A stretch of DNA of 64,000 bases from Saprospiraceae bacterium. GTDB lineage: Bacteria > Bacteroidota > Bacteroidia > Chitinophagales > Saprospiraceae. The translations under genes were made by a program, and so were the position numbers. Shown here piece by piece: positions 35,076-44,862 of the stretch; within the stretch, counting starts at the first letter, position 1, and each line of letters begins with the position of its first letter. The DNA lies in contig JANQPA010000114.1 in NCBI GenBank assembly GCA_028285545.1, positions 62,001 to 126,000 on the forward strand. The letters run 5' to 3'. The notes beneath the pieces are model-generated. The model made no database searches. It saw nothing but the letters and a program-made list of their open reading frames with translations, and was not told where the DNA came from.

Positions 35076-36098
35076 ATGACAAAAATATACTTCTACCCTA
35101 AAAAAAATCCACGCGATGCTATTTCCCCCAGTCCTTATATGCCCTGTTTTGAGGAGGCACTTACAAAGAATTATGCAGTTGTAAATCAGAATCTTATTAA
35201 AAACGGCATATTTGAATTCTTTAAATACCTCTTTCGGGCAGACCTATTTTTATATAGTTTTATCGAAAACGTTGTGCAATTTCGTTTTGGTAAACTGCAG
35301 GCCATTTATTTTTTCTTCTTTTTCTGGTGCACAAAATTATTGGGAAAAAAGACCCTCTGGGTCATGCACAATAAATATTCTCATGATCGGAAAAAAAATA
35401 AATGGACAGACTTTATGTTTTCCCTCATGGTTAAACACTCAAACCTTATTCTTACTCATTCGGAGGCAGGAATAGAATACATTCAAGAGAAATATCCTTC
35501 CTACGCCAAAAAAGTCAAGTTTATCATTCACCCTATTCCTCCTCATTTCCCATTTGTCGAAAAGGCAGAAAAAAAATATGATTTCCTGATTTGGGGAACC
35601 ATAAGTCCCTATAAAGGTCACCTCGAATTTTTAGAGTATTTGGAAAAGAATGGCGCCTTAGGTAAATACAAAATTTTAATTATCGGTCGATACTCCAATC
35701 AGGAATATGGGAAAAAACTCAGACAGTATTTATCGGATAATATTCAGCTTGATGATAAGTTCTATGAACTCGAAGAAATTGCCCATTTTGCACACCAGTC
35801 CAGATTCGTATTATTTACTCACAAACCTACTTCTGTATTAAGTTCCGGTGCTTTGATGGATTCCATTAGAATGGGTGCAAAAATCATTGGCCCTAACCAT
35901 GGTGCATTTAAAGATTTAAAAGACTATAGTTTCGTAAATACCTATGAACACTTTGACCAAATCCATAACATTTATGAATCAAACCGGGAAATAGCAGCTC
36001 CTTTATCAGAAATGAAAGTCTTTTGTAAAGACAACAGTTGGCATGCTTTTGCAGATAAAATTACCAGTCACATTGATGGTATAATGAAAAATGACTGA
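35076..36098 (+). CDS. Glycosyltransferase-like protein
   Basis: The 340-residue protein looks like a GT-B glycosyltransferase with a short N-terminal half. HPIPPHFPFVEKAEKKYDFL links the halves, and GTISPYKGHLEFLEYL marks the donor half, with SSGALMDSIRMGAKIIGP near the donor site. I prefer ATG 35076 (MTKIYFYPKKNP), where the first strand starts. ATG 35046 adds ten residues and overlaps the previous gene by eight bases, so it cannot be excluded. Acceptor and sugar are unknown. Confidence 0.75.
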   Translation: MTKIYFYPKKNPRDAISPSPYMPCFEEALTKNYAVVNQNLIKNGIFEFFKYLFRADLFLYSFIENVVQFRFGKLQAIYFFFFFWCTKLLGKKTLWVMHNKYSHDRKKNKWTDFMFSLMVKHSNLILTHSEAGIEYIQEKYPSYAKKVKFIIHPIPPHFPFVEKAEKKYDFLIWGTISPYKGHLEFLEYLEKNGALGKYKILIIGRYSNQEYGKKLRQYLSDNIQLDDKFYELEEIAHFAHQSRFVLFTHKPTSVLSSGALMDSIRMGAKIIGPNHGAFKDLKDYSFVNTYEHFDQIHNIYESNREIAAPLSEMKVFCKDNSWHAFADKITSHIDGIMKND

Positions 36099-36125
36099 TT
36101 GTATAAAACTTTTACTTATTTAAGC

Positions 36126-37262
36126 ATGACGGATACCATCATTATACAACGGATTTTTGCCAAATATCGGAAAGAGATCCTGAGTGAATTATATAAGCAG
36201 AGGAAATTTGTCCTTTTGCATTCCAAAAGTAAGTCAGGAATAAAGCAGGTAGAAGCCAATTACTCCAGGGAGGTGGCAAGCCTGAAATATTCCAAAGAGG
36301 ATACCAAATACTTCCTTAATGTGTTTCCCTTTATCATCAGAAATACCCCTAAGGTTATCATTCATGAATTTTCAATTGGGATAGCGTCTTTAATACCGAC
36401 TTACATCATTTCTAGATTATTGGGAAGTAAGTTTATCATTTGGGGACATGGTTACAATCGAGATCAGGGATTTTTTCCAGAATCATCTATAGCCGATAAA
36501 TTGAGACTTTACCTTATTAAAAGAGCGAATGCCGTCATTTTATATGGAAAAGAGGGTAAGCAAAAAATATCGAAATATGTGAAACCAGAAAAGCTGTTCA
36601 TTGCGTATAACTGCTTAAATACTCGAAAATTAAACTTGATAAGAGCCGGTTTAGACAAAGAAGGGCGGAACAATGTGAAAAATAGAATTGGCTTCAAGCA
36701 TGATAAAAATTTGATTTTTATCGGAAGAATGCTGAAGTCTAAATCTCCTGAGCTTCTATTAAATATCTACGAAAATTTACAGACTCAATCCGATTATTCT
36801 CTTGGAATCCACTTTGTTGGTGACGGCCCTCGTTTGGAAAAAATAAAAGAAAGCGTTTACAACAAGGGATATGGTAAGGATATCTTTTTTCATGGTGCCA
36901 TCCATGACAGCCAAAAAACGGGTGAGTTGCTTTACTGTTCAGATTTAATGGTCATGCCCTCTGCCGTAGGACTTGCCTTAAACCATGCCTATAATTTTGA
37001 TTGTCCTGTGGCAACCTATGATCAAAAAGCCAATCAGACTGCTCATGGTCCCGAGATTGAATATTTAATTCATGGGAAAACAGGTTTCCTAATCAAAGAA
37101 AATAATATAGAATCTATGATTGAAGCCATTCATACTTATTTCTATGATGTAGAACTCCAAAATGAAATGAAGCAAAATTTAAGAGATCAGATCCAAAATA
37201 TTTGTTCAGTCGACAATTTTATCAAAGGATTTGATGAAGCTATTAATTATGTATTGACCTAA
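36126..37262 (+). CDS. Glycosyltransferase, GT4-like
   Basis: The 378-residue protein has a GT4-type donor half: IFIGRMLKSKSPELLLNIY, VGDGPRLEKIKE, and PSAVGLALNHAYNFDCPVAT. The last replaces the common ExxxxxxxE pattern with a less typical acidic arrangement. The first half is short. The start is ATG 36126; a TTG at 36099, directly after the previous stop, would add nine residues without clear homology. It precedes a further glycosyltransferase by 13 bp, so the run of these genes is a tight operon. Confidence 0.83.
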   Translation: MTDTIIIQRIFAKYRKEILSELYKQRKFVLLHSKSKSGIKQVEANYSREVASLKYSKEDTKYFLNVFPFIIRNTPKVIIHEFSIGIASLIPTYIISRLLGSKFIIWGHGYNRDQGFFPESSIADKLRLYLIKRANAVILYGKEGKQKISKYVKPEKLFIAYNCLNTRKLNLIRAGLDKEGRNNVKNRIGFKHDKNLIFIGRMLKSKSPELLLNIYENLQTQSDYSLGIHFVGDGPRLEKIKESVYNKGYGKDIFFHGAIHDSQKTGELLYCSDLMVMPSAVGLALNHAYNFDCPVATYDQKANQTAHGPEIEYLIHGKTGFLIKENNIESMIEAIHTYFYDVELQNEMKQNLRDQIQNICSVDNFIKGFDEAINYVLT

Positions 37263-37275
37263 CAAAAATTATCCT

Positions 37276-38427
37276 ATGACAAAAATAACTACTAAAAGAG
37301 TTCTCTTTATTCTTCAATTGCCTCCTCCAGTTCATGGTGCCAGTTTGATGAATAAGCACATAATAGAAAGTGATTTATTGAATCGCGATTTAGATATGGA
37401 GATGATTAATTTAAATTTTGCCAATTCAATAAAAAAATTGGAGCGCTTTAGCTTAATTAAATTATTTAAAGCCTTTTATTTCGGCTTGACCATTATTTCT
37501 AAAATCATAAGCCATAAACCAGATCTAATATATTTTACCTTTTCTCCTAGAGGATATGCTTTTTACCGAGATATCTTATATGTTTTTTTGATGAAACTAT
37601 TTAACCAGAAAATAATTTTCCACCTGCACGGCAAGGGCATAAAAAACTCAGTAAAGGTTAATTCATTCGTAAAAAGACTAACCAGAGCTGCATTTAAAAA
37701 TACCAAGGTCATCTGTATGTCTAAAAAACTGACAGAAGACGTAAAGTCAATTTATGATGATCAACCATTTATAGTACCCTATGGCATTGAAGTTCAGGAG
37801 GGTAATGGGTTTTCGAATTCTGAATTGAATTCAGGTGTTCCCAATATTTTATACCTGTCCAATTATATCAAAACCAAAGGAGTACTGGTATTAATAGATG
37901 CTCTAAAAGCAGTCCATGAAAAAGGCTTAAAGTTCAAGGCAAGATTAGTAGGAAGCCCTGGTGATTTAAGTCTTGAAATGCTAAATGAAAAAATTGCCCA
38001 GCTTAATCTTGAAGATTGTGTCGAAGCTGTAGGTCCGAGATATGGAAAAGACAAGAATGTAGAATTTAGAAATGCTGACATATTTGTTTTTCCGACATTT
38101 TATGAAAATGAAGCCTTCCCTTTGGTCAATTTGGAAGCCATGCAATTTGGCCTTCCTGTGATCTCTACCGATGAAGGGGGGATACCAGATATGTTTATCA
38201 ATAAGGAATCTGGTTTAATAGTAGAAAGTCAGAATCCAATAATGTTAGCAGATAAAATAGCTGGCCTTCTGGAGGACGAAGATTTAAGAAAAACTATGGG
38301 CATTAATGGCTATAACCGCTTCCAGGAAAATTTCACATTAAATCATTTTGAAAGGAATATTTTAAACACTATAAATCAGGTATTAAGCAGGGCAAAAACC
38401 GAACTTTATCCAATAGATGCCGTATAA
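37276..38427 (+). CDS. Glycosyltransferase, GT4-like
   Basis: This 383-residue GT-B enzyme shows the clearest GT4 features of the group. The N-terminal half has ILQLPPPVHGASLMN with the acceptor-site loop, and the middle has IFHLHGKG. The donor half has ILYLSNYIKTKGVLVLIDAL, FPTFYENEAFPLVNLEAM with both conserved glutamates, and STDEGGIPDM. It should be a retaining enzyme using an NDP-sugar. About 240 bp without a gene separate it from the amidotransferase gene; I see no strong signal in that gap. Confidence 0.9.
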   Translation: MTKITTKRVLFILQLPPPVHGASLMNKHIIESDLLNRDLDMEMINLNFANSIKKLERFSLIKLFKAFYFGLTIISKIISHKPDLIYFTFSPRGYAFYRDILYVFLMKLFNQKIIFHLHGKGIKNSVKVNSFVKRLTRAAFKNTKVICMSKKLTEDVKSIYDDQPFIVPYGIEVQEGNGFSNSELNSGVPNILYLSNYIKTKGVLVLIDALKAVHEKGLKFKARLVGSPGDLSLEMLNEKIAQLNLEDCVEAVGPRYGKDKNVEFRNADIFVFPTFYENEAFPLVNLEAMQFGLPVISTDEGGIPDMFINKESGLIVESQNPIMLADKIAGLLEDEDLRKTMGINGYNRFQENFTLNHFERNILNTINQVLSRAKTELYPIDAV

Positions 38428-38666
38428 TTATTTGTATAAAGAATCTTGCTTAGTTTAGAATTTATTATGATTGATTAAAATGACTTCCATGGTCCCTATT
38501 TTGATCTAAAAAGAGGGGCTATTAGCTAAAGTTGATAAAATAAATTCTGAAGCCTTTTTCTTTCTTCCCTTATGCTTATCATTAGTCGATAATTCTTCGA
38601 CTTACACAAATCCCTTGTGATTAAACATTCCTTTTTTGAAATTATTATTGACGAAAACAATAATGA

Positions 38667-40613
38667 ATGTGTGGATTAGCAGGTTTTACCGGGTTTTCCA
38701 ATAATTGGGAATTGGCCGAAAGAGCCAATATTATTCAAAAACATAGAGGGCCAGATAACCAGGAATCCTGGAGTGATGATTTTATTGCTTTGGCACATCA
38801 ACGTCTTTCTATAATAGATCTTAGTGAGGCAGGGAATCAGCCCTTTCATAAAGGAGACTTAGTACTGGTATTTAATGGGGAGATTTATAATTACCAGGCT
38901 TTGAGGGAGGTGTTGGTTAAGGAAAAACAATGCCAATTTAATTCTTCCTCAGATACAGAGGTTATCCTCGAAATGTTTCAACACTATGGTTCCGAGTGTC
39001 TGGACTTTTTTGAAGGGATGTTTGTATTTGCGATATATAATAAGAAAAAAGGAGATTTATTTATAGCCAGAGATCCATTTGGAATAAAGCCATTATTCTA
39101 CACTCAGATTGGACAGGCTTTTGCCTTTAGTTCCGAGCTAAAAACACTGGTTGATGTTCCTGGGTTTAACAAAACCATTAATCCTAAAGCTTTGGTAAGC
39201 TGCCTGAATTACATTTGGATTTCTGGAAATGAAACCATGTTTGAAGGTTGCTTTAAACTCCCTCCAGGACATTTTTTGACTTACTCAAAAGACCAGGAGT
39301 TAAGTATAAAAAAATACTGGGACCTTGAAGATTTTGGTCAATCCTATTCTAAAATTGAGGAGAAAGAGAAAATTAGAGAGATAGAAAAGGAGATGGAATC
39401 TTCTGTCAGGCGACATATGGTCGCTGACGTACCGGTAAGTAGTTTCTTGAGTGGTGGCCTTGATTCCTCCTTAATTTCTGTCCTTGCCAAAAAAATTAAT
39501 GAAAAGCTATCCACTTATACCATAGGCACAAATACTAAGGACAAAAAGGTGGAGAGCATGCCTGATGATGAGCGATATGCCTTAAAATTGGCTCAAAAAT
39601 ACAAGTTTGATCATCATGTGATTAAAATAAGCCCCTCTATACTAAAGGATTTACCCTTTATCGTCAGGACACTCGATGAACCCATTGGTGATCCAGCAGC
39701 CATAAATACCTATTTAATTTGTAAAGCCGCCCGTAAAAAAGGGGTAAAGGTATTACTATCAGGTATGGGAGCTGATGAAATATTTTTTGGCTATCGTCGA
39801 CAAAAAGCCAGTGTTTATGCTTTGATATTTAACAGACTTCCCTATCCAATTAAATCCCTGATCAACTATGTGGTCCAACTTATGCCAGTTAAGATTGGAG
39901 CTAAAGGATTTAAATTAGGACGATGGGCAAAACGCTTTATGGATTTTGCCATGCTTCCACCTGAAGAAGCCTATATGAGAAGCTATTCTTATTATGATCC
40001 AGACCAATTGAAAATGCTGCTGGATAAGGACTATTGGCCGGCCATTGATCAAATCAGGGCAGAACATAAAGACATTTTTAATTCCAAATTCAAAGGAGAT
40101 TATGTCAATCAAATCTGTCATACCGACATCAATATGTTCATGGTAGGACTTAATCTAACTTATACAGATAGGGCATCTATGGCAGCCTCGGTCGAAGTAA
40201 GAGTGCCTTTTATTGATAAGAAGATAATCAACACCGCAATGAGTATTCCTGGTAAACAAAAATACCAGAAAAGAGAATCGAAATATATCTTGAAAAAAGC
40301 TGCTGAGAAGTTCCTTCCAAAGGAAATCATTTATCGGCCAAAAGCATCTTTTGGGGCTCCTATCAGATCCTGGGTTTCTAAGGACTTAAGAGCCTTGGTG
40401 GATGACCTTTTGTCGGAAAAAAATATTAAAAAAAGAGGCATCTTCAATTACAATTATATTCGAAATTTAATTGAAAAAGATAGAAAAGGGCTAGAAGATA
40501 ACGCATACCAAATATATCAATTATTGACACTTGAACTCTGGTTCAGAGCTTTTATTGATACTGAAAATATACCTTTTGAAACTTCTGCCCAGCCATCAAC
40601 ACAACCCCATTAA
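38667..40613 (+). CDS. asnB: Asparagine synthetase (glutamine-hydrolysing) family protein
   Basis: The 648-residue protein has an N-terminal class II glutamine amidotransferase domain starting with Cys2 (MCGLAGFTGF), including RGPDNQESW and FNGEIYNYQ. A C-terminal synthetase domain has the PP-loop SGGLDSSL (about 262-269) and GMGADEIFFGYRR. In a polysaccharide locus, such AsnB-like enzymes often amidate uronic acids of the repeat unit (as WbpS-type proteins do) rather than make free asparagine. Which is true here is not readable from sequence. The start ATG is fixed by the need for Cys at position 2. Confidence 0.9.
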   Translation: MCGLAGFTGFSNNWELAERANIIQKHRGPDNQESWSDDFIALAHQRLSIIDLSEAGNQPFHKGDLVLVFNGEIYNYQALREVLVKEKQCQFNSSSDTEVILEMFQHYGSECLDFFEGMFVFAIYNKKKGDLFIARDPFGIKPLFYTQIGQAFAFSSELKTLVDVPGFNKTINPKALVSCLNYIWISGNETMFEGCFKLPPGHFLTYSKDQELSIKKYWDLEDFGQSYSKIEEKEKIREIEKEMESSVRRHMVADVPVSSFLSGGLDSSLISVLAKKINEKLSTYTIGTNTKDKKVESMPDDERYALKLAQKYKFDHHVIKISPSILKDLPFIVRTLDEPIGDPAAINTYLICKAARKKGVKVLLSGMGADEIFFGYRRQKASVYALIFNRLPYPIKSLINYVVQLMPVKIGAKGFKLGRWAKRFMDFAMLPPEEAYMRSYSYYDPDQLKMLLDKDYWPAIDQIRAEHKDIFNSKFKGDYVNQICHTDINMFMVGLNLTYTDRASMAASVEVRVPFIDKKIINTAMSIPGKQKYQKRESKYILKKAAEKFLPKEIIYRPKASFGAPIRSWVSKDLRALVDDLLSEKNIKKRGIFNYNYIRNLIEKDRKGLEDNAYQIYQLLTLELWFRAFIDTENIPFETSAQPSTQPH

Positions 40614-40624
40614 TGGTTTTTTTT
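40607..40624 (+). terminator. Weak terminator candidate after asnB
   Basis: The palindrome CCATTAATGG, which contains the asnB stop codon, is followed directly by eight T. Only three or four pairs can form around a loop, so termination would be weak. Confidence 0.25.
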
Positions 40625-40663
40625 AGCGTAAACAAAATAAACAAACAAAACTTACTTCATTAA

Positions 40664-41551
40664 ATGGCAAAATCCAAAACAACTAGTATAAGGGAATTCT
40701 GGACAAACCAGCCAGTGGGGAATAATTTTATCCCCTACGAAAAAAATAAATCCTTCTACGAAAAATATGATGCCTTTCGATATCGGACAGAGGGGCATAT
40801 TTTATGGGAATTAGATCAAATTGACTTTAAGGAAAAAAGAGTTTTAGAAATAGGAGTCGGTCAAGGCTCAGATTCTATGCAAATTATTAAGAGAGGAGCA
40901 CTCTTTTATGGGTTGGATCTCACCAGAGAGTCCGTTCGAAGGGTGAAGGAAAGAATGTCTTTTTTCGGAAATGAATATGAAGAAATTAAGGAGGGAAATG
41001 CAGAAAAGCTAGGATATCAGGATGCCTCCTTCGATTTAGTGTATTCCCATGGAGTAATCCACCATTCTGAAAATATTGAAAAGATAATAGAACAAATTCA
41101 TCGCGTTTTGATCCCGAGAGGACAGGCTATCGTAATGTTGTATCACAAAAACTCCCTCAATTACCATTGGAGCATTACGGTGTTGCGAAGGGTGGGCCTC
41201 ATCTTGCTTTACATTTTTCCCTTTTTGACCCCCTTAGCTTCGAAAATTACTGGTGAACCCATTTATAGGATAAAAAAGCATTTGATGGCTTTTAAAAAAC
41301 AAGGCCTTTCTTATCTAAAAATGGAAACCTTTATTCATAAATCCACAGACGGACCAGATAATGTCTTCTCCTCGGTATGGACAAAAAAAGAAGCTCGAGA
41401 GTTGTTCAAAAACTTTAGTGAAATTGACACCAATGTTCACTTTCTAAATGAACGCCATTTAATGGGTTTGCAATACTTACTACCGAAATTTATTAAAAAT
41501 GCAATTGCCAGACGTTTCGGTTGGCACCTTTGGATAAAAGCAAAAAAATGA
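40664..41551 (+). CDS. Class I SAM-dependent methyltransferase
   Basis: The 295-residue protein carries the class I methyltransferase SAM site RVLEIGVGQGSDSMQII (about 64-80), the acidic strand 2 end YGLDLTRESVRR and the motif SFDLVYSHGVIHHSENIEK (about 122-140). The C-terminal third is helical and may bind the acceptor. A hydrophobic segment (LILLYIFPFLTPLA, about 180-193) could touch the membrane, consistent with action on lipid-linked sugars. It overlaps the next gene by ATGA, so the two are coupled. Confidence 0.88.
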   Translation: MAKSKTTSIREFWTNQPVGNNFIPYEKNKSFYEKYDAFRYRTEGHILWELDQIDFKEKRVLEIGVGQGSDSMQIIKRGALFYGLDLTRESVRRVKERMSFFGNEYEEIKEGNAEKLGYQDASFDLVYSHGVIHHSENIEKIIEQIHRVLIPRGQAIVMLYHKNSLNYHWSITVLRRVGLILLYIFPFLTPLASKITGEPIYRIKKHLMAFKKQGLSYLKMETFIHKSTDGPDNVFSSVWTKKEARELFKNFSEIDTNVHFLNERHLMGLQYLLPKFIKNAIARRFGWHLWIKAKK

Positions 41552-43707
41552 AGCAAGTAATACAAAATTTTAAGACAGGAGAATTATATGTTGATACAGT
41601 ACCTGTACCTTCCATTTCTGAAGGGATGGTATTGGTAAGAAATGAGTATTCCTTAATTAGTGCCGGTACAGAACGAGGGACTGTTAAAACAGCCAAAGCG
41701 AATTTATTGGGGAAGGCCAGACAAAGGCCAGATCTGGTAGCTCAGGTTCTTCAGAACGTAAAAAAAGAGGGCTTGTCTGCTACCATTCAGAAAGTTAGAA
41801 CAAAGTTAGATTCTTTAAAAGCTTTAGGCTATAGTACTGCCGGAACAGTGGTCGCTTCAATGGATAAAGAAGGCTTGTTTAAACCAGGAGATCGAGTAGC
41901 CTGTGCAGGGCAGGATTATGCCTCCCATGCTGAATTTGTAGCCATACCTCAAAACCTGGTGGCCAAAATACCTGAAAATGTTAGCTCTGAAGAAGCTGCT
42001 TTCACTACTTTAGGAGCCATCGCCATGCAGGGCATCCGTCAGGCGCAGCCCTCCCTGGGTGAAAAAGTATGTGTAGTGGGGCTGGGATTGTTGGGACAAA
42101 TAACAAGCCAGCTGCTAAAAGCCAATGGTTGCAGCGTTTTTGGCATTGATTTGAATGATGATTTGGTCAAGCTTGCCAAAGATACTGGCTTGGATTTTGC
42201 GATGAATCGTTCAAATACAAATCTTACTTCAGCTACCAACAACGTTACCGATGGTCATGGCTTTGATAGTGTAATAATTACTGCCGGCACTTCTTCCAAT
42301 GACCCAATCATTCTTTCCTCCGAATTGGCTCGAAAAAAAGGTAAAATAGTGGTAGTCGGTACCGTAAAAATGGATATTCCTAAATACCCTCACTTCTTTA
42401 AAAAGGAATTAGATCTGAAAATGTCTTGTTCGTACGGACCAGGTAGGTATGATGTAAACTATGAAGATTTGGGGAATGACTATCCTTTTGCTTATGTAAG
42501 ATGGACAGAAAAGCGAAATATGGAAGCCTTTTTGGATCTCTTATCAAAAAAAGCCATAGATATTAAACCATTGATTACTCAAATATTTGACCTGGAAGAG
42601 GCTGAAAAAGCTTATGATATTGTTTTGGGTAAAGTCAAAGAAGCTCACATCGGCATATTGTTGAAATACAATAGTGGATTAACAGAAGTACCGGAAACTC
42701 TGGTAAAGGTCAACAACCAAGCCCTTTCTACGGTCAATGTTGGATTTATTGGAGCAGGTAGTTTTGCCCAAAGTTATTTAATTCCCAATGTGAAATCCTT
42801 TGGGGCTTCACTGCAAGGGGTAGTAACTTCAAGAGGGATTTCATCAAAAAATGTGGCCGACAAATTTAATTTTAATTTTTGTTCTTCCAATGTTTCTGAT
42901 ATCCTCGATAATCAAGAAATTAATACCGTATTTATTGCCACTCCTCATTCCTCTCATGCCGATTTGATAATTGGTGCCTTAGAAGCTGGTAAGAAGGTTT
43001 TTGTGGAAAAACCTCTGGCCCTAAACATGGAGCAGTTTCTGAAGGTACGAGAAGCCCAATCAAAACATAAACATCCCGTATTTGTAGGGTTCAACAGGCG
43101 TTTCGCACCTGTAAGCCAGCAAATAAAATCAATATTTGAATCCTCTATGGAGCCCTTAATTATAAATATTAGAGTCAATGCCGGATATATTCCAAAAGAC
43201 CACTGGCTTCAAATTCCTGAAATTGGGGGAGGGCGCATTATAGGTGAAGTCTGTCATTTTGTTGATTTGATGCAGTTTTTTACCGATGCTGAACCAGTTA
43301 AAGTTTTTGCTGAATCTATTGATTCTAAAAATGATAAAATAACTACCTCAGACAATGTCAGCATTATGCTTAAGTTCTCAGATGGTTCTATGGGGCATAT
43401 TAATTACATAGCCAATGGAGATAAGGCTATGCCGAAAGAAAGAATAGAAGTTTTTGGTGGTGGCAAAGTTGGTGTCATCAATGATTTTCGAAGTGGTGAG
43501 ATATATAATCAGGGAAAAGTACGCAAAGTAAAATCCCTGGGGAAGGGCCATAAAGAAGAAGTCCAGTCTTTTCTGGAAACTGCATCTAAAGGACTTGAAA
43601 TGCCAATAAGTTTTAGGTCCATTTGCTTGACTACGCTTACCACCTTTAAAATATTAGATAGCATCTCTACAGGATTGCCGCAGATGATTGAATTAGAAAA
43701 AAAATAG
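41548..43707 (+). CDS. Fused zinc-type alcohol dehydrogenase and Gfo/Idh/MocA oxidoreductase
   Basis: This 719-residue protein joins two oxidoreductases. The N-terminal half (about 1-375) is an MDR-type dehydrogenase with the Rossmann motif GLGLLGQITSQLLKANG. The C-terminal half (about 395-719) is a Gfo/Idh/MocA enzyme with GFIGAGSFAQSYL and the EKPLAL motif. Such bi-domain proteins occur in many polysaccharide loci, near deacetylases and uronate-handling genes, and are thought to oxidise or epimerise sugar nucleotides or lipid-linked sugars. The start is ATG 41548 inside ATGA overlapping the previous stop; a TTG at 41521 is discarded because it lies within the upstream gene's conserved end. 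Confidence 0.9.
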   Translation: MKQVIQNFKTGELYVDTVPVPSISEGMVLVRNEYSLISAGTERGTVKTAKANLLGKARQRPDLVAQVLQNVKKEGLSATIQKVRTKLDSLKALGYSTAGTVVASMDKEGLFKPGDRVACAGQDYASHAEFVAIPQNLVAKIPENVSSEEAAFTTLGAIAMQGIRQAQPSLGEKVCVVGLGLLGQITSQLLKANGCSVFGIDLNDDLVKLAKDTGLDFAMNRSNTNLTSATNNVTDGHGFDSVIITAGTSSNDPIILSSELARKKGKIVVVGTVKMDIPKYPHFFKKELDLKMSCSYGPGRYDVNYEDLGNDYPFAYVRWTEKRNMEAFLDLLSKKAIDIKPLITQIFDLEEAEKAYDIVLGKVKEAHIGILLKYNSGLTEVPETLVKVNNQALSTVNVGFIGAGSFAQSYLIPNVKSFGASLQGVVTSRGISSKNVADKFNFNFCSSNVSDILDNQEINTVFIATPHSSHADLIIGALEAGKKVFVEKPLALNMEQFLKVREAQSKHKHPVFVGFNRRFAPVSQQIKSIFESSMEPLIINIRVNAGYIPKDHWLQIPEIGGGRIIGEVCHFVDLMQFFTDAEPVKVFAESIDSKNDKITTSDNVSIMLKFSDGSMGHINYIANGDKAMPKERIEVFGGGKVGVINDFRSGEIYNQGKVRKVKSLGKGHKEEVQSFLETASKGLEMPISFRSICLTTLTTFKILDSISTGLPQMIELEKK

Positions 43708-43740
43708 CGCTTTCAAGAATTCTGGAAAAACGGAAGGAAC

Positions 43741-44862
43741 ATGAAAAAATTGATACTTTTAATAGAGGATGATTTTGAGCTAATGGGGAATGGCCTGGGG
43801 AATGTAGCCTACCATCAATATATTCCGGGCAACTTTTTGATGAATGTGGCAGAAGCGATTGACATCAAATTGACCTTTATGGTGGATGTCGCCCAGCAAC
43901 TTGTTGTCAGGCAATATTCTCATAAGAATGCCAATCTGAAATTTCAGGAAAAATTATGGGATGAAACCATTCAACTGATAAAAAGAAGGGGCTTTGATGT
44001 TCAATTGCACCTTCATCCACAGTGGCTTGATGCTAAATTTGACGGGACACATTTTAAATTGGGGAATAACTGGAATTTGGGAAGAACTCCACGACCTCAG
44101 CAAACAAAATTAATTGAGGATTCAATTGCCTATCTAACTGATCTGCTAAAACCTGTTGATCCCAATTATAAGGTGCATGCCTATAAAGCCGGTTCATGGG
44201 GGATGCAACCCTCTGAAGATCTGTTCAACTGTCTGGCCGATAATGGAATTAAAGTGGTCATGGGAGTCCGTAAGGGGATGAAAATTGATTCCGCCGGAGT
44301 GGATTATACCAGCCTTGAGGAGCCTGTTTTTCCTTACTTTCCTAATTATAAGGATATTAATAAGGTTGGTCAGCAAGGGGATATTTCCATAATCCCTTTA
44401 TGTTATTATGCCCCTAATTTATTCACTTTTGGCCAGCTTGCATTTAATCTTAGCCTCCGAAAAATATTCTCTAAGCCTGACTACAACATATTTTATAATA
44501 AAAAGGTACCCAAAGAAATACAATCGGTCAATGGTATAAAAGGGAAACAGTTGCTGAAATTAGGATTTCGCCCCTATTTGACCCAACTGAAAATGAGTAA
44601 TGAACCTTTTAGTTATTTGAAAAAATCATTTGATGCTGTTTATAATCGCCTTAGTAGATATGATGTGGATCATATTCCGGTAGTTTTGGAAAGTCATACC
44701 AAGCATTACATCGGGAACTACCACAATATTGAAAGATTTCTAAACTATATCGCCAATCGGTACCATGATAAAGTAGAGTTTAGTGATCTGACAACCTATA
44801 TTAATTCTCATCTACAAGACACGCAAATTAAATCGAATGAAACTGCCAACGCATATCACTAA
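43741..44862 (+). CDS. Divergent polysaccharide deacetylase-like protein
   Basis: The 373-residue protein resembles the NodB/CE4 superfamily. The first strand ends in IEDDFE, in place of TFDDG. A QLHLHPQW motif (about 89-96) supplies paired histidines as expected for the metal site, and YKAGSWGMQPS (about 144-154) stands where motif 3 is found. A long insertion follows (about 190-290). It may remove an acetyl group from a repeat-unit sugar or act on a related substrate. It overlaps the next gene by 26 bases. No signal peptide is present. Confidence 0.65.
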   Translation: MKKLILLIEDDFELMGNGLGNVAYHQYIPGNFLMNVAEAIDIKLTFMVDVAQQLVVRQYSHKNANLKFQEKLWDETIQLIKRRGFDVQLHLHPQWLDAKFDGTHFKLGNNWNLGRTPRPQQTKLIEDSIAYLTDLLKPVDPNYKVHAYKAGSWGMQPSEDLFNCLADNGIKVVMGVRKGMKIDSAGVDYTSLEEPVFPYFPNYKDINKVGQQGDISIIPLCYYAPNLFTFGQLAFNLSLRKIFSKPDYNIFYNKKVPKEIQSVNGIKGKQLLKLGFRPYLTQLKMSNEPFSYLKKSFDAVYNRLSRYDVDHIPVVLESHTKHYIGNYHNIERFLNYIANRYHDKVEFSDLTTYINSHLQDTQIKSNETANAYH

